64,000 nt of DNA. Origin: Fluviicola sp. Its GTDB lineage: Bacteria; Bacteroidota; Bacteroidia; Flavobacteriales_D; Crocinitomicaceae. The position numbers were made by a program, and so were the translations under genes. The notes beneath the pieces were generated by a model that saw nothing but the letters and a program-made list of their open reading frames with translations, was not told the origin of the DNA and ran no database searches. The stretch lies in NCBI GenBank assembly GCA_029866325.1, contig JARWZO010000005.1, positions 1 to 64,000 on the forward strand, written 5' to 3'. Position 1 is the first letter of the stretch. Each line of letters starts with the position of its first letter. Shown piece after piece: positions 16,208-25,047 of this stretch.

Positions 16208-17170
16208 ATGAAATTTCTTTCTCCAGTCATCCTAAGCTTTTTCCTTTGCGCATTAACAAGCGTTTACACACAAGAATACCCCAACTTGATTTCACCAACC
16301 AAAGTCACAACCATCGGTTATTGGAACAACGGTCAATCGACAGATTACCATGTGAAAGAAACACAGGCATCCTATAAAGGAAAATCGGAGAAACCGTTCA
16401 AATCATCATCAAGCGAATACGATATTGAACTTCGTGTGGTGGACAGCACAGCCGAAAGTTATGTGTTTGAAATGAAATACACCAATTATGTTCCTGATCC
16501 GGAGGCCAAACAATTCATCCACAAAATGGCCGAACTTCAAAACGATTTACTCATTCGCTACCAAACCAATGAATTGGGGCAGTTTGATACGATTTTAAAC
16601 TTGGTGGAATTGCAACAACAGCTGATTGAAAAATTGGAATTATGTGTTGGTTACATCGACGAAGAAGAAGATGAGATGAAGGAAATCTACAAAATGGTTA
16701 TCACCGCGATGTCGGAAAAATTCAAACAATTGAATAACATTGAAGCCTTGTTTCTGTCAGACATTATTACCATTCATGGATTTTACGGCATTGAAATGCA
16801 GCAAGGCAAACCAATCGATATCGAATTGAGTTACCCTACTATCGGAGATATTGTACTTACGGGAACCGGAAAAGTGACCCTGAATACCATCAACAAATCA
16901 AAAGACGAATGTATCTTCAGTACCACCGAAAAACCCAATCGTGATGAATTGGCGCAGTATGTAGGATCGCTGGCTTTGCTGTTTATGATGGACAGTGGTA
17001 AGAAAATCTCTTTGGAAGAATTGAGCTTTACCATGAACACGCGCAAAAAAATGAAGATGGAACTTTCTTCCGGCTGGATGAACTCGGTTGAACAAACCAC
17101 CACGACAAAACTCACCAACAAAAAGGGTGACCAGAAAAAAATCAGCACCCAGACGTATACCCGGAATTAG
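16208..17170 (+). CDS. Secreted hypothetical protein
   Basis: 320 aa. A signal peptide (MKFLSPVILSFFLCALTSVYTQ) leads a protein of mixed alpha/beta character with no recognised domain. A charged segment EEEDEMKEIYKMVITAMSEKF and a C-terminal half with TIGDIVLTGTGKVTLNTINKSKDECIFSTT stand out, and the end is basic. An exact -7 box (TACTTTTG, 16183-16190) lies 17 nt before the ATG. It is monocistronic. Function unknown; export to the periplasm or outside is the only firm inference. Confidence 0.7.
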   Translation: MKFLSPVILSFFLCALTSVYTQEYPNLISPTKVTTIGYWNNGQSTDYHVKETQASYKGKSEKPFKSSSSEYDIELRVVDSTAESYVFEMKYTNYVPDPEAKQFIHKMAELQNDLLIRYQTNELGQFDTILNLVELQQQLIEKLELCVGYIDEEEDEMKEIYKMVITAMSEKFKQLNNIEALFLSDIITIHGFYGIEMQQGKPIDIELSYPTIGDIVLTGTGKVTLNTINKSKDECIFSTTEKPNRDELAQYVGSLALLFMMDSGKKISLEELSFTMNTRKKMKMELSSGWMNSVEQTTTTKLTNKKGDQKKISTQTYTRN

Positions 17171-17281
17171 AATGATAAACTGATTTTTTGCGCCAAAGAA
17201 AAAATGAGGCTAAGAGAGGAAAGTTGATTTTATTCGTTACTAGTCTAGTGATATTTACCAAAAATTGTTGATGCGGACTCA

Positions 17282-17424
17282 GCGTCATTCCAGTAAGCGA
17301 AGCAAAGAAAAAGGGTGTTTCGTTGTGTTTTGTCAAAAGCGCTTGCGTTTCAGATCCTGATCTGCAACTTTTGACTATAAAACACAGAAAAAGCCCTTTT
17401 TCGCGAGCGACTTCGGAATGACGC
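17282..17424. repeat. Long imperfect inverted repeat (about 143 bp)
   Basis: GCGTCATTCC at the left is complementary to GGAATGACGC at the right. Further in, AAAAAGGG/CCCTTTTT, TGTGTTTT/AAAACACA, TCAAAAG/CTTTTGA and AGATC/GATCT also pair, giving one long interrupted hairpin. It fills most of the 302-nt gap 17171-17472. It looks like a dispersed hairpin element, and a minus-strand reading frame across it is not a credible gene. Confidence 0.6.
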
Positions 17425-17472
17425 AATGCATTTTTGCTTACTTTTTTTGCTACGGAAAAAAGTAAGAACAAT

Positions 17473-17802
17473 TTATTTCAACGATTCCTTTACAAATGTC
17501 ATCACTGATGTTTCCTGTTCCGCAGTAAGGCGTGATTTTTTGGCCATAGAAGGAACGATACGATCCCATTTTTCAGCAGAATAATCTTCGATTTTAGGTA
17601 AGTTATGACATTGACCACAATGTTGATTGAACAAGCCTTCTCCGACCAATGCATCTGCGGATAGACCTTCTTCTTTGGTGGGTTCAGTTGGAACAGTTAC
17701 CGGTTCTTTACTCGGTTCAACTTTGCTAACCTCTTCGGTTGTTCTACAAGATGCAATCATGGCAACTACGGCCAATGATCCTAAAAAAATTACTGTTTTC
17801 AT
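17473..17802 (-). CDS. c-type cytochrome lipoprotein
   Basis: 109 aa. The start MKTVIFLGSLAVVAMIASC gives a lipoprotein signal with lipidated C19. A longer frame from 18006 is rejected because it lacks a signal and crosses regulatory DNA. After a Pro/Glu/Thr-rich linker there is one haem-binding motif C62-GQ-C65-H66 and a likely axial Met86 (VPSM). It is a small monohaem cytochrome tethered to a membrane, probably an electron shuttle. An exact TACATTTG box reads toward it at 17827-17820. Confidence 0.85.
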   Translation of the reverse strand: MKTVIFLGSLAVVAMIASCRTTEEVSKVEPSKEPVTVPTEPTKEEGLSADALVGEGLFNQHCGQCHNLPKIEDYSAEKWDRIVPSMAKKSRLTAEQETSVMTFVKESLK

Positions 17803-17928
17803 GGAATCGCTTTCTGGAACAAATGTAGACAATTGAAAAAGGTGCACGTGTTTTTTATTTGTTAAAGAACGCATTACACTTGTAAAATCAACAGCAATTA
17901 ATTGAAAAAAAACGCATCTTTTTAAGAT

Positions 17929-17966
17929 GAACGTAAATAGATTACGTTCTACTGGTTGTATCTTTG
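17929..17966 (+). promoter_or_regulatory. Promoter/operator identical to the recA dyad
   Basis: GAACGTAA-N5-TTACGTTC at 17929-17949, then TAC, 6 nt, and the -7 box TATCTTTG (17959-17966). The 24-nt block and the 6-nt distance to the -7 box are the same as at recA (11583-11620). It points rightward into a long untranslated leader and the toxin island. Confidence 0.7.
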
Positions 17967-18432
17967 GTTTGTCAAAGAAAAAGAAGGATTTACACATGAA
18001 AAACACAACTTAACATGATCACACATTCACGAGGCGTAACTTCCATTCACGGTTGACCTGCGCCACCATCCAAATCGCATTGGCTAATCACAAACGGTTT
18101 CAACCGCTGCGTGCATCGAGCCAAAACCACCTTACTGAATTCCGGAAAATCAGTAACGTCTGTTAGGTCGTCTCGTCTTGAGACAAACACAATCATCGGT
18201 ATCAATCAGCTCATTGGAGGCGTGCGCGCGAACGCTCTCCCAGGCTGAGAACTGCCTAGTATTCACTTTTTAAAACCGAATTTTCTATGCTGAAATAACC
18301 GCTAAATCACTGTCTGCAACCACAGACATACCGGAACCAATCGTGCTTTTTGTCAATTGGAACCACCATTATTCACGAGTCTTTTTAACCGGACTCACAA
18401 CCATTTATTTACACAAAAAACAATTTTTTATT
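17967..18432 (+). other. 466-nt structured untranslated leader
   Basis: No reading frame of useful length lies here (the ATG at 17997 gives 5 codons). Several hairpins are visible: TTACTGA...TCAGTAA (about 18132-18156), GTCTC-GTCTT-GAGAC (about 18169-18184) and GCGTGCGCGCGAACGC (about 18220-18235). It may be a long 5' leader with regulatory structure or contain a separate small RNA. It matches no riboswitch class I know. Confidence 0.4.
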
Positions 18433-21400
18433 ATGGCATCAACCAACAAAAAAACCCTGTTTCAGTTTCGCACATTGCGCACACCGGGGTTATTAACCGA
18501 CGAAGCAAAACAACGCTTCTTTGTCTCACATCCTGATGGAGTTTCAGGACTCTTCTTTGAACAAGTCAACTCTTTTCCGAGCGATGATCGAGGAGAAATG
18601 ATATTGGCAGCTTCGGGATATGTTGACAATAAGAAATCGATAGCTGAGGTCAGAGACATTGCTCCGGATTTATTCGACTTCGGTAGCTATTTGCTTCAAA
18701 ACAGAACAAAACTCCAATACACAGTTGTCGAGGCACTAGTTGCTGATCTTACGCTCCTTACATCCGTAACAGCAGTAAATGTGTGGGACTACCTCTTTCA
18801 TCAAACAGTCACCTCCGAATCTGGTCCCATCCGCGAAGCGATTTTGCAATTGTTGCTGGCAAACCATGTTGTATCCGAATTTTCGAATATCGGCACTACC
18901 GACACGGAGATTCGCAAGTTGGCAAAATCACGTATTGTGCTGCCTCATGACCTGTTTGGAGCGCTGGAACCGTTTCGTCAGGCTACCTTTTCTACCAATA
19001 CCGTGAGCGGTAAACGTTTGGTGAGCGAGCATTTGGCAACAGCCGAGTTTAACCTTCAAGTGCAATTGTTACAAGCTGCTTTGGAAGAAGTTAAAACCTA
19101 CAAAGCGCAGTATCACCGTATTCAAACAGCCGAGGAGGCAACAGAGATTGAAACGTACAACAAAGATCTTACCGCGCTGATTCGCAGTGCCGAGAAAGAT
19201 CCGACCATTGACTTGAGTGAAATTCCGGCGTTTGAGTACGTAAAACCGAAAGAAGTGGTACAAGCTACCATGGAAGACGATTTGTCGGATGTGAGCTACA
19301 AACTCATCAACACACTCGGTTTGTTTAAGTGCAAAACCTTCAATGATCTTGAAAAAGAGCTGGGTGAAGCGATCAAAAAACAACAAGACGCAGCCTTTAA
19401 ACGCACCGGATTCTTCACGGAAAAACTAGCCGTTGACGGCACCGTTTTACCACGTGGTTGCTCCGAAGCGCGCGCCAATGAACCGTTTTCGTTTGTGATC
19501 AAACCAGTGCGACAAGCTGAACGCAAGTATAGCATTTTGGTCATTGCAGACGTAGGCTCTTCATGCCTGAAACTCGAAAGTTTGGAGCTGAACTTTGGCG
19601 ATCCTGTTAGTGATACATTAACCACCTTTTTGCAAGCCAACAAAGATGGGGTGGTGACCATCAATGCAACGCCCGGCAGCTTTTTAGACCTTGCGGGTTC
19701 TACTTCGAAAGTTTCAGCTGAATTAACGTTCAGTAACGGGTTGGTATTGGAATTGCCGGCTACCGAACTCAATCTTTCATTCGCATTGTTCGGAACTTTT
19801 ACACCAACGTCTTCCGACTCAACCCGTGCCGGACTCTTTGTGCCGAGTGGTTTCGGACTAACGCGCTTGGGCGTTTCGGATTACCGCAAAGTAGAACAAA
19901 CGCTTTGCTGTTATGTGCCGGGCGAAGTGTCGCATATCGAGAACATCATGGCACGTGAATACAAGGAACGCAGTACCCGACGTTTGCGAAGAACGGAAGA
20001 TACCACCACTACGTCATCATCGAGTGAACGTGAACACCAAACCGACACTACTAGCACCTCGCGGTATGAATTGCAGAAGGAAATTTCGCAAGTGTTGAGT
20101 GAAAGTCAGGACCGTTCTACAGATGTCAACGCAAGTGCGAATTATTCTGCAGGAGGTGATTTTGTGGGATCTTTGGACACGTCATTTGATACCTCTTCCA
20201 ACTTTGCCAACAGTTCATCGCAAGAAAACTCCAACAGCGAGTCGGTAACTTTTGCCAAAGAAATCACCGAAAAAGCCTTGGATCGTTTGGTAACAAAAGT
20301 AAGTGAAGAACGTGTCACAAAAATGATCGAAGAATTCGAAGAGCAAAACCGTCATGGATTCGACAACCGTCAAGGTGCCGATCACATTTCCGGCGTCTTC
20401 CGTTGGGTGGACAAGGTGTACAAAAATCAGGTGCGCAACTACCGCAACCGCTTGTTGTACGAATTCATGATTCCCGAGCCGGCTTCGTTTCATAAAATGG
20501 CCAAAACCGCTATCGGTAATGCATCGGAAGGAATTCCGGTACGTGAACCGATTGATCCGCGAAGCAACGCGTTTGGATTGCTCACACCAATTACACATGC
20601 AGCGCAGATCAATGAATCCAACTACCAACAATGGGCAGCTGCTTATGGAGCCACGGTTTCTGTTCCGCCGGAAAACACCATGGTAATCGGTAAATCCATC
20701 GTGAGTTCACTCGACAACGAATTGTGGAACAAATCGCAACCGGTAACAGAAGAAATCAAACTGCCTGACGGTTACGGAATCAGCCGTGTGTATGTCAACT
20801 CACTCGGAAATGGTGATCGTGCCTCTTTGCCGAATGGCGGAAACTGGTCGCGTTACTACGTTTCGGTAGCCGGAATTCCGTTTGTGTATTGGTATGTAGG
20901 TACGCCGCACCAACGAGCTTTACATGCCGACCTCACTACCAAACCGGAATTGAGTCGTTTCACCGACAATGTTCCGATTGGTGTGCAATTTACCGGTATT
21001 GAAGGCGGTGTCGTGTCAGTTGAACTGGAGTTAATCCGCAAGGAATCACACTTCGCCGAATGGCAGTTGGAAACGTACAACGCCATTATGGAAGCCTACA
21101 ACGAACGTTTGCAGGACTACCGCGATGCATTGGCCGAAGTAGAAGTAAAACGCACACAGTTGCTGGCCGACAACCCGGCTTACTTCCGTCGCATTGAAAA
21201 CACGGTGTTGAAGAAAAACTGCATGGCGTACTTGGTTGGTCACCTGAACATGGGTAAAAACTTCATCCAAGGTGACGGCATTACCAACGCGCGCGTTGCG
21301 CTCAATGCCACAATGGACAGCTACGCTTCAATGGTAAAGTTCTTCGAGCAGGCTTTCGAATGGAACATCATGGATTACACCTTCTATCCGTTCTATTGGG

Positions 21401-21846
21401 CCAATCGTCAGAACTGGGGCAAACTCTACGGAATTGACAGCGATGACACCCTGTTCCGTTCATTCCTGCAATCGGGTATGGCGCGCGTGCACGTTACGGT
21501 ACGTCCGGGCTTCGAAAAAGCGATAATGTACTACATGGAAACCGGTCAAATCTGGAACGGCGGTGACGCTCCGGTAATCGGAGACGAATTGTACATGTCC
21601 ATCGTAGAAGAACTGGATGCGCCGGATTATTACATCGATGAAACTTGGGAAACCCGTGTTCCATCTACGCTTACGGTCATTCAAGCCAAAACCATTGCGT
21701 TGGAGGCCGAAGGATTGCCGTGCTACTGCGACGAGGATGTAGCTCCGGTAGAAAGCATCGTTCAGCCGGAAACCGATCCGTTGCTTGATCTGGAAGTATA
21801 CATTCCGGGTAAAACGCCGGATGCCGACCCGCTGGTACGAGAATAA
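18433..21846 (+). CDS. 1137-aa protein of unknown family, putative toxin-island component
   Basis: The start MASTNKKTLFQFRT is preferred over a frame from 18343. No signal peptide is present. Visible parts are an alpha-helical first third (about 1-270, with an EEVKTYKAQYHRIQTAEEA coil), a beta-rich middle (about 330-500), a Ser/Thr-rich low-complexity stretch (about 515-603), and a charged coil (SVTFAKEITEKALDRLV, then VRNYRNRLLYEFMIPEP). The aromatic-rich C-terminal part contains WNIMDYTFYPFYWANRQNW. I do not recognise the family. Size and position before a toxin-like gene suggest a structural or delivery role, but that is inference. Expression is probably driven by the recA-like promoter, and a terminator follows. 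Confidence 0.75.
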   Translation: MASTNKKTLFQFRTLRTPGLLTDEAKQRFFVSHPDGVSGLFFEQVNSFPSDDRGEMILAASGYVDNKKSIAEVRDIAPDLFDFGSYLLQNRTKLQYTVVEALVADLTLLTSVTAVNVWDYLFHQTVTSESGPIREAILQLLLANHVVSEFSNIGTTDTEIRKLAKSRIVLPHDLFGALEPFRQATFSTNTVSGKRLVSEHLATAEFNLQVQLLQAALEEVKTYKAQYHRIQTAEEATEIETYNKDLTALIRSAEKDPTIDLSEIPAFEYVKPKEVVQATMEDDLSDVSYKLINTLGLFKCKTFNDLEKELGEAIKKQQDAAFKRTGFFTEKLAVDGTVLPRGCSEARANEPFSFVIKPVRQAERKYSILVIADVGSSCLKLESLELNFGDPVSDTLTTFLQANKDGVVTINATPGSFLDLAGSTSKVSAELTFSNGLVLELPATELNLSFALFGTFTPTSSDSTRAGLFVPSGFGLTRLGVSDYRKVEQTLCCYVPGEVSHIENIMAREYKERSTRRLRRTEDTTTTSSSSEREHQTDTTSTSRYELQKEISQVLSESQDRSTDVNASANYSAGGDFVGSLDTSFDTSSNFANSSSQENSNSESVTFAKEITEKALDRLVTKVSEERVTKMIEEFEEQNRHGFDNRQGADHISGVFRWVDKVYKNQVRNYRNRLLYEFMIPEPASFHKMAKTAIGNASEGIPVREPIDPRSNAFGLLTPITHAAQINESNYQQWAAAYGATVSVPPENTMVIGKSIVSSLDNELWNKSQPVTEEIKLPDGYGISRVYVNSLGNGDRASLPNGGNWSRYYVSVAGIPFVYWYVGTPHQRALHADLTTKPELSRFTDNVPIGVQFTGIEGGVVSVELELIRKESHFAEWQLETYNAIMEAYNERLQDYRDALAEVEVKRTQLLADNPAYFRRIENTVLKKNCMAYLVGHLNMGKNFIQGDGITNARVALNATMDSYASMVKFFEQAFEWNIMDYTFYPFYWANRQNWGKLYGIDSDDTLFRSFLQSGMARVHVTVRPGFEKAIMYYMETGQIWNGGDAPVIGDELYMSIVEELDAPDYYIDETWETRVPSTLTVIQAKTIALEAEGLPCYCDEDVAPVESIVQPETDPLLDLEVYIPGKTPDADPLVRE

Positions 21847-21864
21847 ACAACCACCTAATCAATG

Positions 21865-21904
21865 AACAAGGCCGCTTTGCTCCAAGCGGGCGGTCTTGTT
21901 TTTT
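21865..21904 (+). terminator. Terminator between the 1137-aa gene and the toxin gene
   Basis: AACAAGGCCGCTT pairs with AAGCGGGCGGTCTTGTT (small bulge) and is followed by a T tract running into TTTTTTAA. It should reduce read-through into the toxin-like gene that starts at 21926. Confidence 0.75.
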
Positions 21905-21925
21905 AATCACTTAATACAAAATCAC

Positions 21926-24412
21926 ATGGAATTTGATAATACATCCCAAGAGATTTGGGAAGAAATGCAGGCCGGCACGCCTTTTTCGGGGCCGAAGAAG
22001 GATGAAGGGAAATATATGAACAATTTTTATGGGGATGGGAACGGAGAATTTGTTGACTTTTTGAAATTGGAGAATTATCTGAACGAATTATTCTTCGATG
22101 AAGACCGAACATTTGATTATAAACAATTCACAACTGACTTATCACAACACATAGCTGGAGTAATGTCTGCTCCCGAATCTGGCCAGAATGCTCAGATAAA
22201 AGGGAATGCAGAAGTTTATTATATTGATAAAAAGAAAAAGCGAAAAGGAATTCAGTTTCAGGTCAGGCTCAATAAACGAAAAGGCACCATTAGTCCCCTG
22301 TTTACTCATTGGATAACAGTTGACCCTCAAAAAATGGGTACTTCGGGTTTTCTAAAGGTTTATTATGTTGATACCAAAAGCTATCGTAGACCGTATGACG
22401 AGACACTTGACGATCCGGATGATTTTATAATCGAAAACAAATATGCCGCCATCATTATTCAAATAAGCAATCTAGAAGAATACATGGTTGTTTGCAATAA
22501 ATTGTTAGATCCATACCATATTGAGCACCTCGAAAAGCTCATTTTAGGGAAGTTTCTGGCGTACCTCAAAAAGGTAACTTCTGCAAACCAATTAAATTTT
22601 TTATATGGAGCGATCCCGGATTTTATCATGGGAAGACTGGCAGCCGAACTATCAGCACCGGAATATAAAAATATGTTGGTAGATCATTTGTACATCCTCA
22701 AGGCTTCGGATGATTCCAATTGGTTTTCAGATACTAGCGGAGCGATGTTGAAATTACTGCAACTGATTTGTGCAATAGATATGAGCTTTATGTACGAGGT
22801 GTTTGTGAATCATAAAGCATTGGTAAAAGCGTTGTATTTTAACATGCATGGCCAATCCACATTTGACGGGCAAGTTTACCCCAACAGATACCTTTTTGCA
22901 CAGTTGTTAGCGACTCTTTGTTCAATGAACGGATTTGAAGGTTTAAGAAGAACCGGACATCGATATTATATTGGCAAAAATTACCAACCGGATAGTAATG
23001 TTAATGAAGCAAATGATCCGAATAACGTGGATATTTTTCTGCAGCAGTTCAAGACAGTTAGAGTAAAAGCGGCGTGGTATGAAATCCATAAATTTGCCCC
23101 ATACGGAGTTTATCTCGATGATATAGCCATAACAAATGGGGAGTATTACGATCCGTTGGATGTTGTTCTGCTTACAGACATGGACAGCAAGGATAAAAAA
23201 CCGAATCTGGTACCGGCTATTTTTGTAAAATACTTTGCCGATGTTCAGGAATGGGAAGATATTATGCGTTATGTGCGAATCGGGCTCGACATTTTGGGAA
23301 TAATCTTGGGCGTGTTATCATTGGGAAGCTCAACCCCGCTGTTTTTTGCGTTAGCCGTAGCAGATATTGTTTTAACCTCTACTGATGCACTGGTTGTGTT
23401 GAATGACAAGATGTTCAAGCAAACCGAACAAGGGAGAAAGTTTCTGGAAATCTGGGATGAAATCATGTTTTACGGTGGAATAGCTACTGCTGGACCCTTG
23501 CTAATCAGGGGCGTGTTTAAACAAGGATTAAAGTTGTTTAGATTAGCCGAAAATATCACCACCAAAAAATTCATCCAGCAAAGCCTTACAGCGATCATTA
23601 AAGAGGTCAATGAGTTTCACCCTTTTATCCAACAACCATTTCGGTTTCTGACAGAGACCAATGAGCTGATCAAAGCATCGAGCACCGCCTTTAAAGCAAG
23701 CTTTATCAATAAGTTATTGGAAGTAGACGTCACTTTTTTAGGAAGGATAGATAACGCCACCCAGCAAGCCAAAAACGAATTTGCGGTGGTGTATGAAGGG
23801 CAGATTATTGCTTCAGGGGATGCCCGGTCAATAGTAAAACAGCTCAAAAAACTGGATAAACTTTCAGGAACAAAGCTCACCGCGAAGCTGGAAGAGTTTA
23901 TCACCTTCAGCGGCAGAGGAAAGTATCATGTAAAAGGTTTCCTGAAATCGGAAATGTTAACTACACAGGAGATTTTGGCTTGGGAGCGAAAATTTAAACT
24001 GCTTGGAGGAGTTAATTTCCGTTTAAAATCTGCAAGCCATAACCGGCGGGTCCTGAAATATATGGAAGACGAACGTTCTTTGGCGTTTTTTGATGCAAAA
24101 GCCGTTCCACCGATTGTTTGGTATAGAGATAATCCAACCAATTATATTTTGCAGCATGAATACTATCATGTGGAAGAATTCTTTAAAATTGGAAAAAAAG
24201 AATATCTTAAAGGTGTAGATGGTACAATAGAAGAACGGTTCCACAATACGATTATGAGGGAAAAGTATGTTTATCAGAAAATATTGGAAAATAAACATTT
24301 GTTTTCCGATGCAGAGTTAAGACATGCTAGAGGCAACTATCAATATTATTTAAAATTAGCTATAAAAGCGGATGTTGAGATAATTAGTGAATATATTGTA
24401 AAAATAGATTAG
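21926..24412 (+). CDS. Polymorphic-toxin-like protein with C-terminal zincin metallopeptidase
   Basis: 828 aa, start MEFDNTSQEIW. No signal peptide. The long N-terminal region (1-440) has no family I can name. Two adjacent hydrophobic helices span about 446-492 (GLDILGIILGVLSL, FFALAVADIVL). The C-terminal 150 residues hold HEYYHVEEF (HExxHxxE, about 743-750), a zincin motif as in the metallopeptidase toxin domains of polymorphic toxins, then EERFHNTIMREKYVYQKI. Two small paralogous genes follow after 1 nt, the usual place for immunity genes. Codon use is more AT-rich than the upstream 1137-aa gene, which fits transfer. The toxin role is inferred. Confidence 0.75.
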   Translation: MEFDNTSQEIWEEMQAGTPFSGPKKDEGKYMNNFYGDGNGEFVDFLKLENYLNELFFDEDRTFDYKQFTTDLSQHIAGVMSAPESGQNAQIKGNAEVYYIDKKKKRKGIQFQVRLNKRKGTISPLFTHWITVDPQKMGTSGFLKVYYVDTKSYRRPYDETLDDPDDFIIENKYAAIIIQISNLEEYMVVCNKLLDPYHIEHLEKLILGKFLAYLKKVTSANQLNFLYGAIPDFIMGRLAAELSAPEYKNMLVDHLYILKASDDSNWFSDTSGAMLKLLQLICAIDMSFMYEVFVNHKALVKALYFNMHGQSTFDGQVYPNRYLFAQLLATLCSMNGFEGLRRTGHRYYIGKNYQPDSNVNEANDPNNVDIFLQQFKTVRVKAAWYEIHKFAPYGVYLDDIAITNGEYYDPLDVVLLTDMDSKDKKPNLVPAIFVKYFADVQEWEDIMRYVRIGLDILGIILGVLSLGSSTPLFFALAVADIVLTSTDALVVLNDKMFKQTEQGRKFLEIWDEIMFYGGIATAGPLLIRGVFKQGLKLFRLAENITTKKFIQQSLTAIIKEVNEFHPFIQQPFRFLTETNELIKASSTAFKASFINKLLEVDVTFLGRIDNATQQAKNEFAVVYEGQIIASGDARSIVKQLKKLDKLSGTKLTAKLEEFITFSGRGKYHVKGFLKSEMLTTQEILAWERKFKLLGGVNFRLKSASHNRRVLKYMEDERSLAFFDAKAVPPIVWYRDNPTNYILQHEYYHVEEFFKIGKKEYLKGVDGTIEERFHNTIMREKYVYQKILENKHLFSDAELRHARGNYQYYLKLAIKADVEIISEYIVKID

Positions 24413-24413
24413 T

Positions 24414-24695
24414 ATGACAGCAAAAGAAAACACACTCATCGAAAAAGCCAAGCGGGTGTTGGATGAAATAGGGATTAAATATGAAGGACATTCAATAAAC
24501 ATTAGTTATGAAATTAATCCAATAATACTCGAAATGGATCCAGAAATAGCTGATTATTACGACATCGTATTTTCTACTAAACTTGAACACGGTCGTATGA
24601 ATATAATTGGCATCAGTGTCAACCGCAAAACGCATAAATTGAAAATGGTCACTACCAAATACAACATGTACGAGGTACCTGAGGAATTAAGTTAA
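24414..24695 (+). CDS. Putative immunity protein, copy 1
   Basis: 93 aa acidic cytoplasmic protein starting 1 nt after the toxin-like gene. It is about 69% identical to the next gene: residues 1-24 and 71-93 are almost the same, while the middle differs strongly. No signal peptide or membrane segment is present. Size, place and duplication fit an immunity protein that binds the C-terminal metallopeptidase domain. I recognise no named family; the role is from context. Confidence 0.65.
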   Translation: MTAKENTLIEKAKRVLDEIGIKYEGHSINISYEINPIILEMDPEIADYYDIVFSTKLEHGRMNIIGISVNRKTHKLKMVTTKYNMYEVPEELS

Positions 24696-24755
24696 ATCAT
24701 ACAATTAGTTTTAAACCCGCCAACTTATAATTGGTGGGTTTACTATTTTTAGTCT

Positions 24756-25037
24756 ATGACAGCAAAAGAAAACGCACTCATCGAAAAAGCCAAGCGGGTT
24801 TTGGATGAAATAGGAATTAACTATGAAGGACATACAATTGAAGTAGCATATGAGATGAATGATCTCTTAACTGAAGTATATCCAGAGTTAGTGGATGAAT
24901 ATAGTGTGCTTTTTTCAACGGAATTAAAACGCGGCCGTCATAATCTGATTAGTGTTACAGTTGATCGCAAAACGCACAAATTGAAGATGGTGATTACCAA
25001 ATACAACATGTATGAGGTGCCTGAGGAATTAAGCTAA
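24756..25037 (+). CDS. Putative immunity protein, copy 2 (tandem paralogue)
   Basis: 93 aa, paralogue of the gene 60 nt upstream. The first 57 nt of the two genes differ at only a few positions, and the last 23 residues (KTHKLKMV-TKYNMYEVPEELS region) are shared with one change. The central segment (about 25-70) is diverged, including YSVLFSTELKRGRHNLISV against YDIVFSTKLEHGRMNIIGI. This suits immunity diversification against toxin variants. Endonuclease V starts 10 nt later and may be read through. Confidence 0.65.
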   Translation: MTAKENALIEKAKRVLDEIGINYEGHTIEVAYEMNDLLTEVYPELVDEYSVLFSTELKRGRHNLISVTVDRKTHKLKMVITKYNMYEVPEELS

Positions 25038-25047
25038 TTGTAGCCCC

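Noticed and set aside
17142..17471. 109-aa minus-strand frame
   Set aside because: It is generated by the long inverted repeat 17282-17424 and has no domain, signal or start context.
17803..18006. N-terminal extension of the cytochrome lipoprotein
   Set aside because: It would cross the promoter-operator and its own -7 box, and it removes the lipoprotein signal from the N-terminus.
18200..18260. tRNA-like sequence on the minus strand (CTCAGCCTGGGAGAGCG)
   Set aside because: This resembles a D-arm region, but no matching T arm or acceptor stem could be found within 90 nt.
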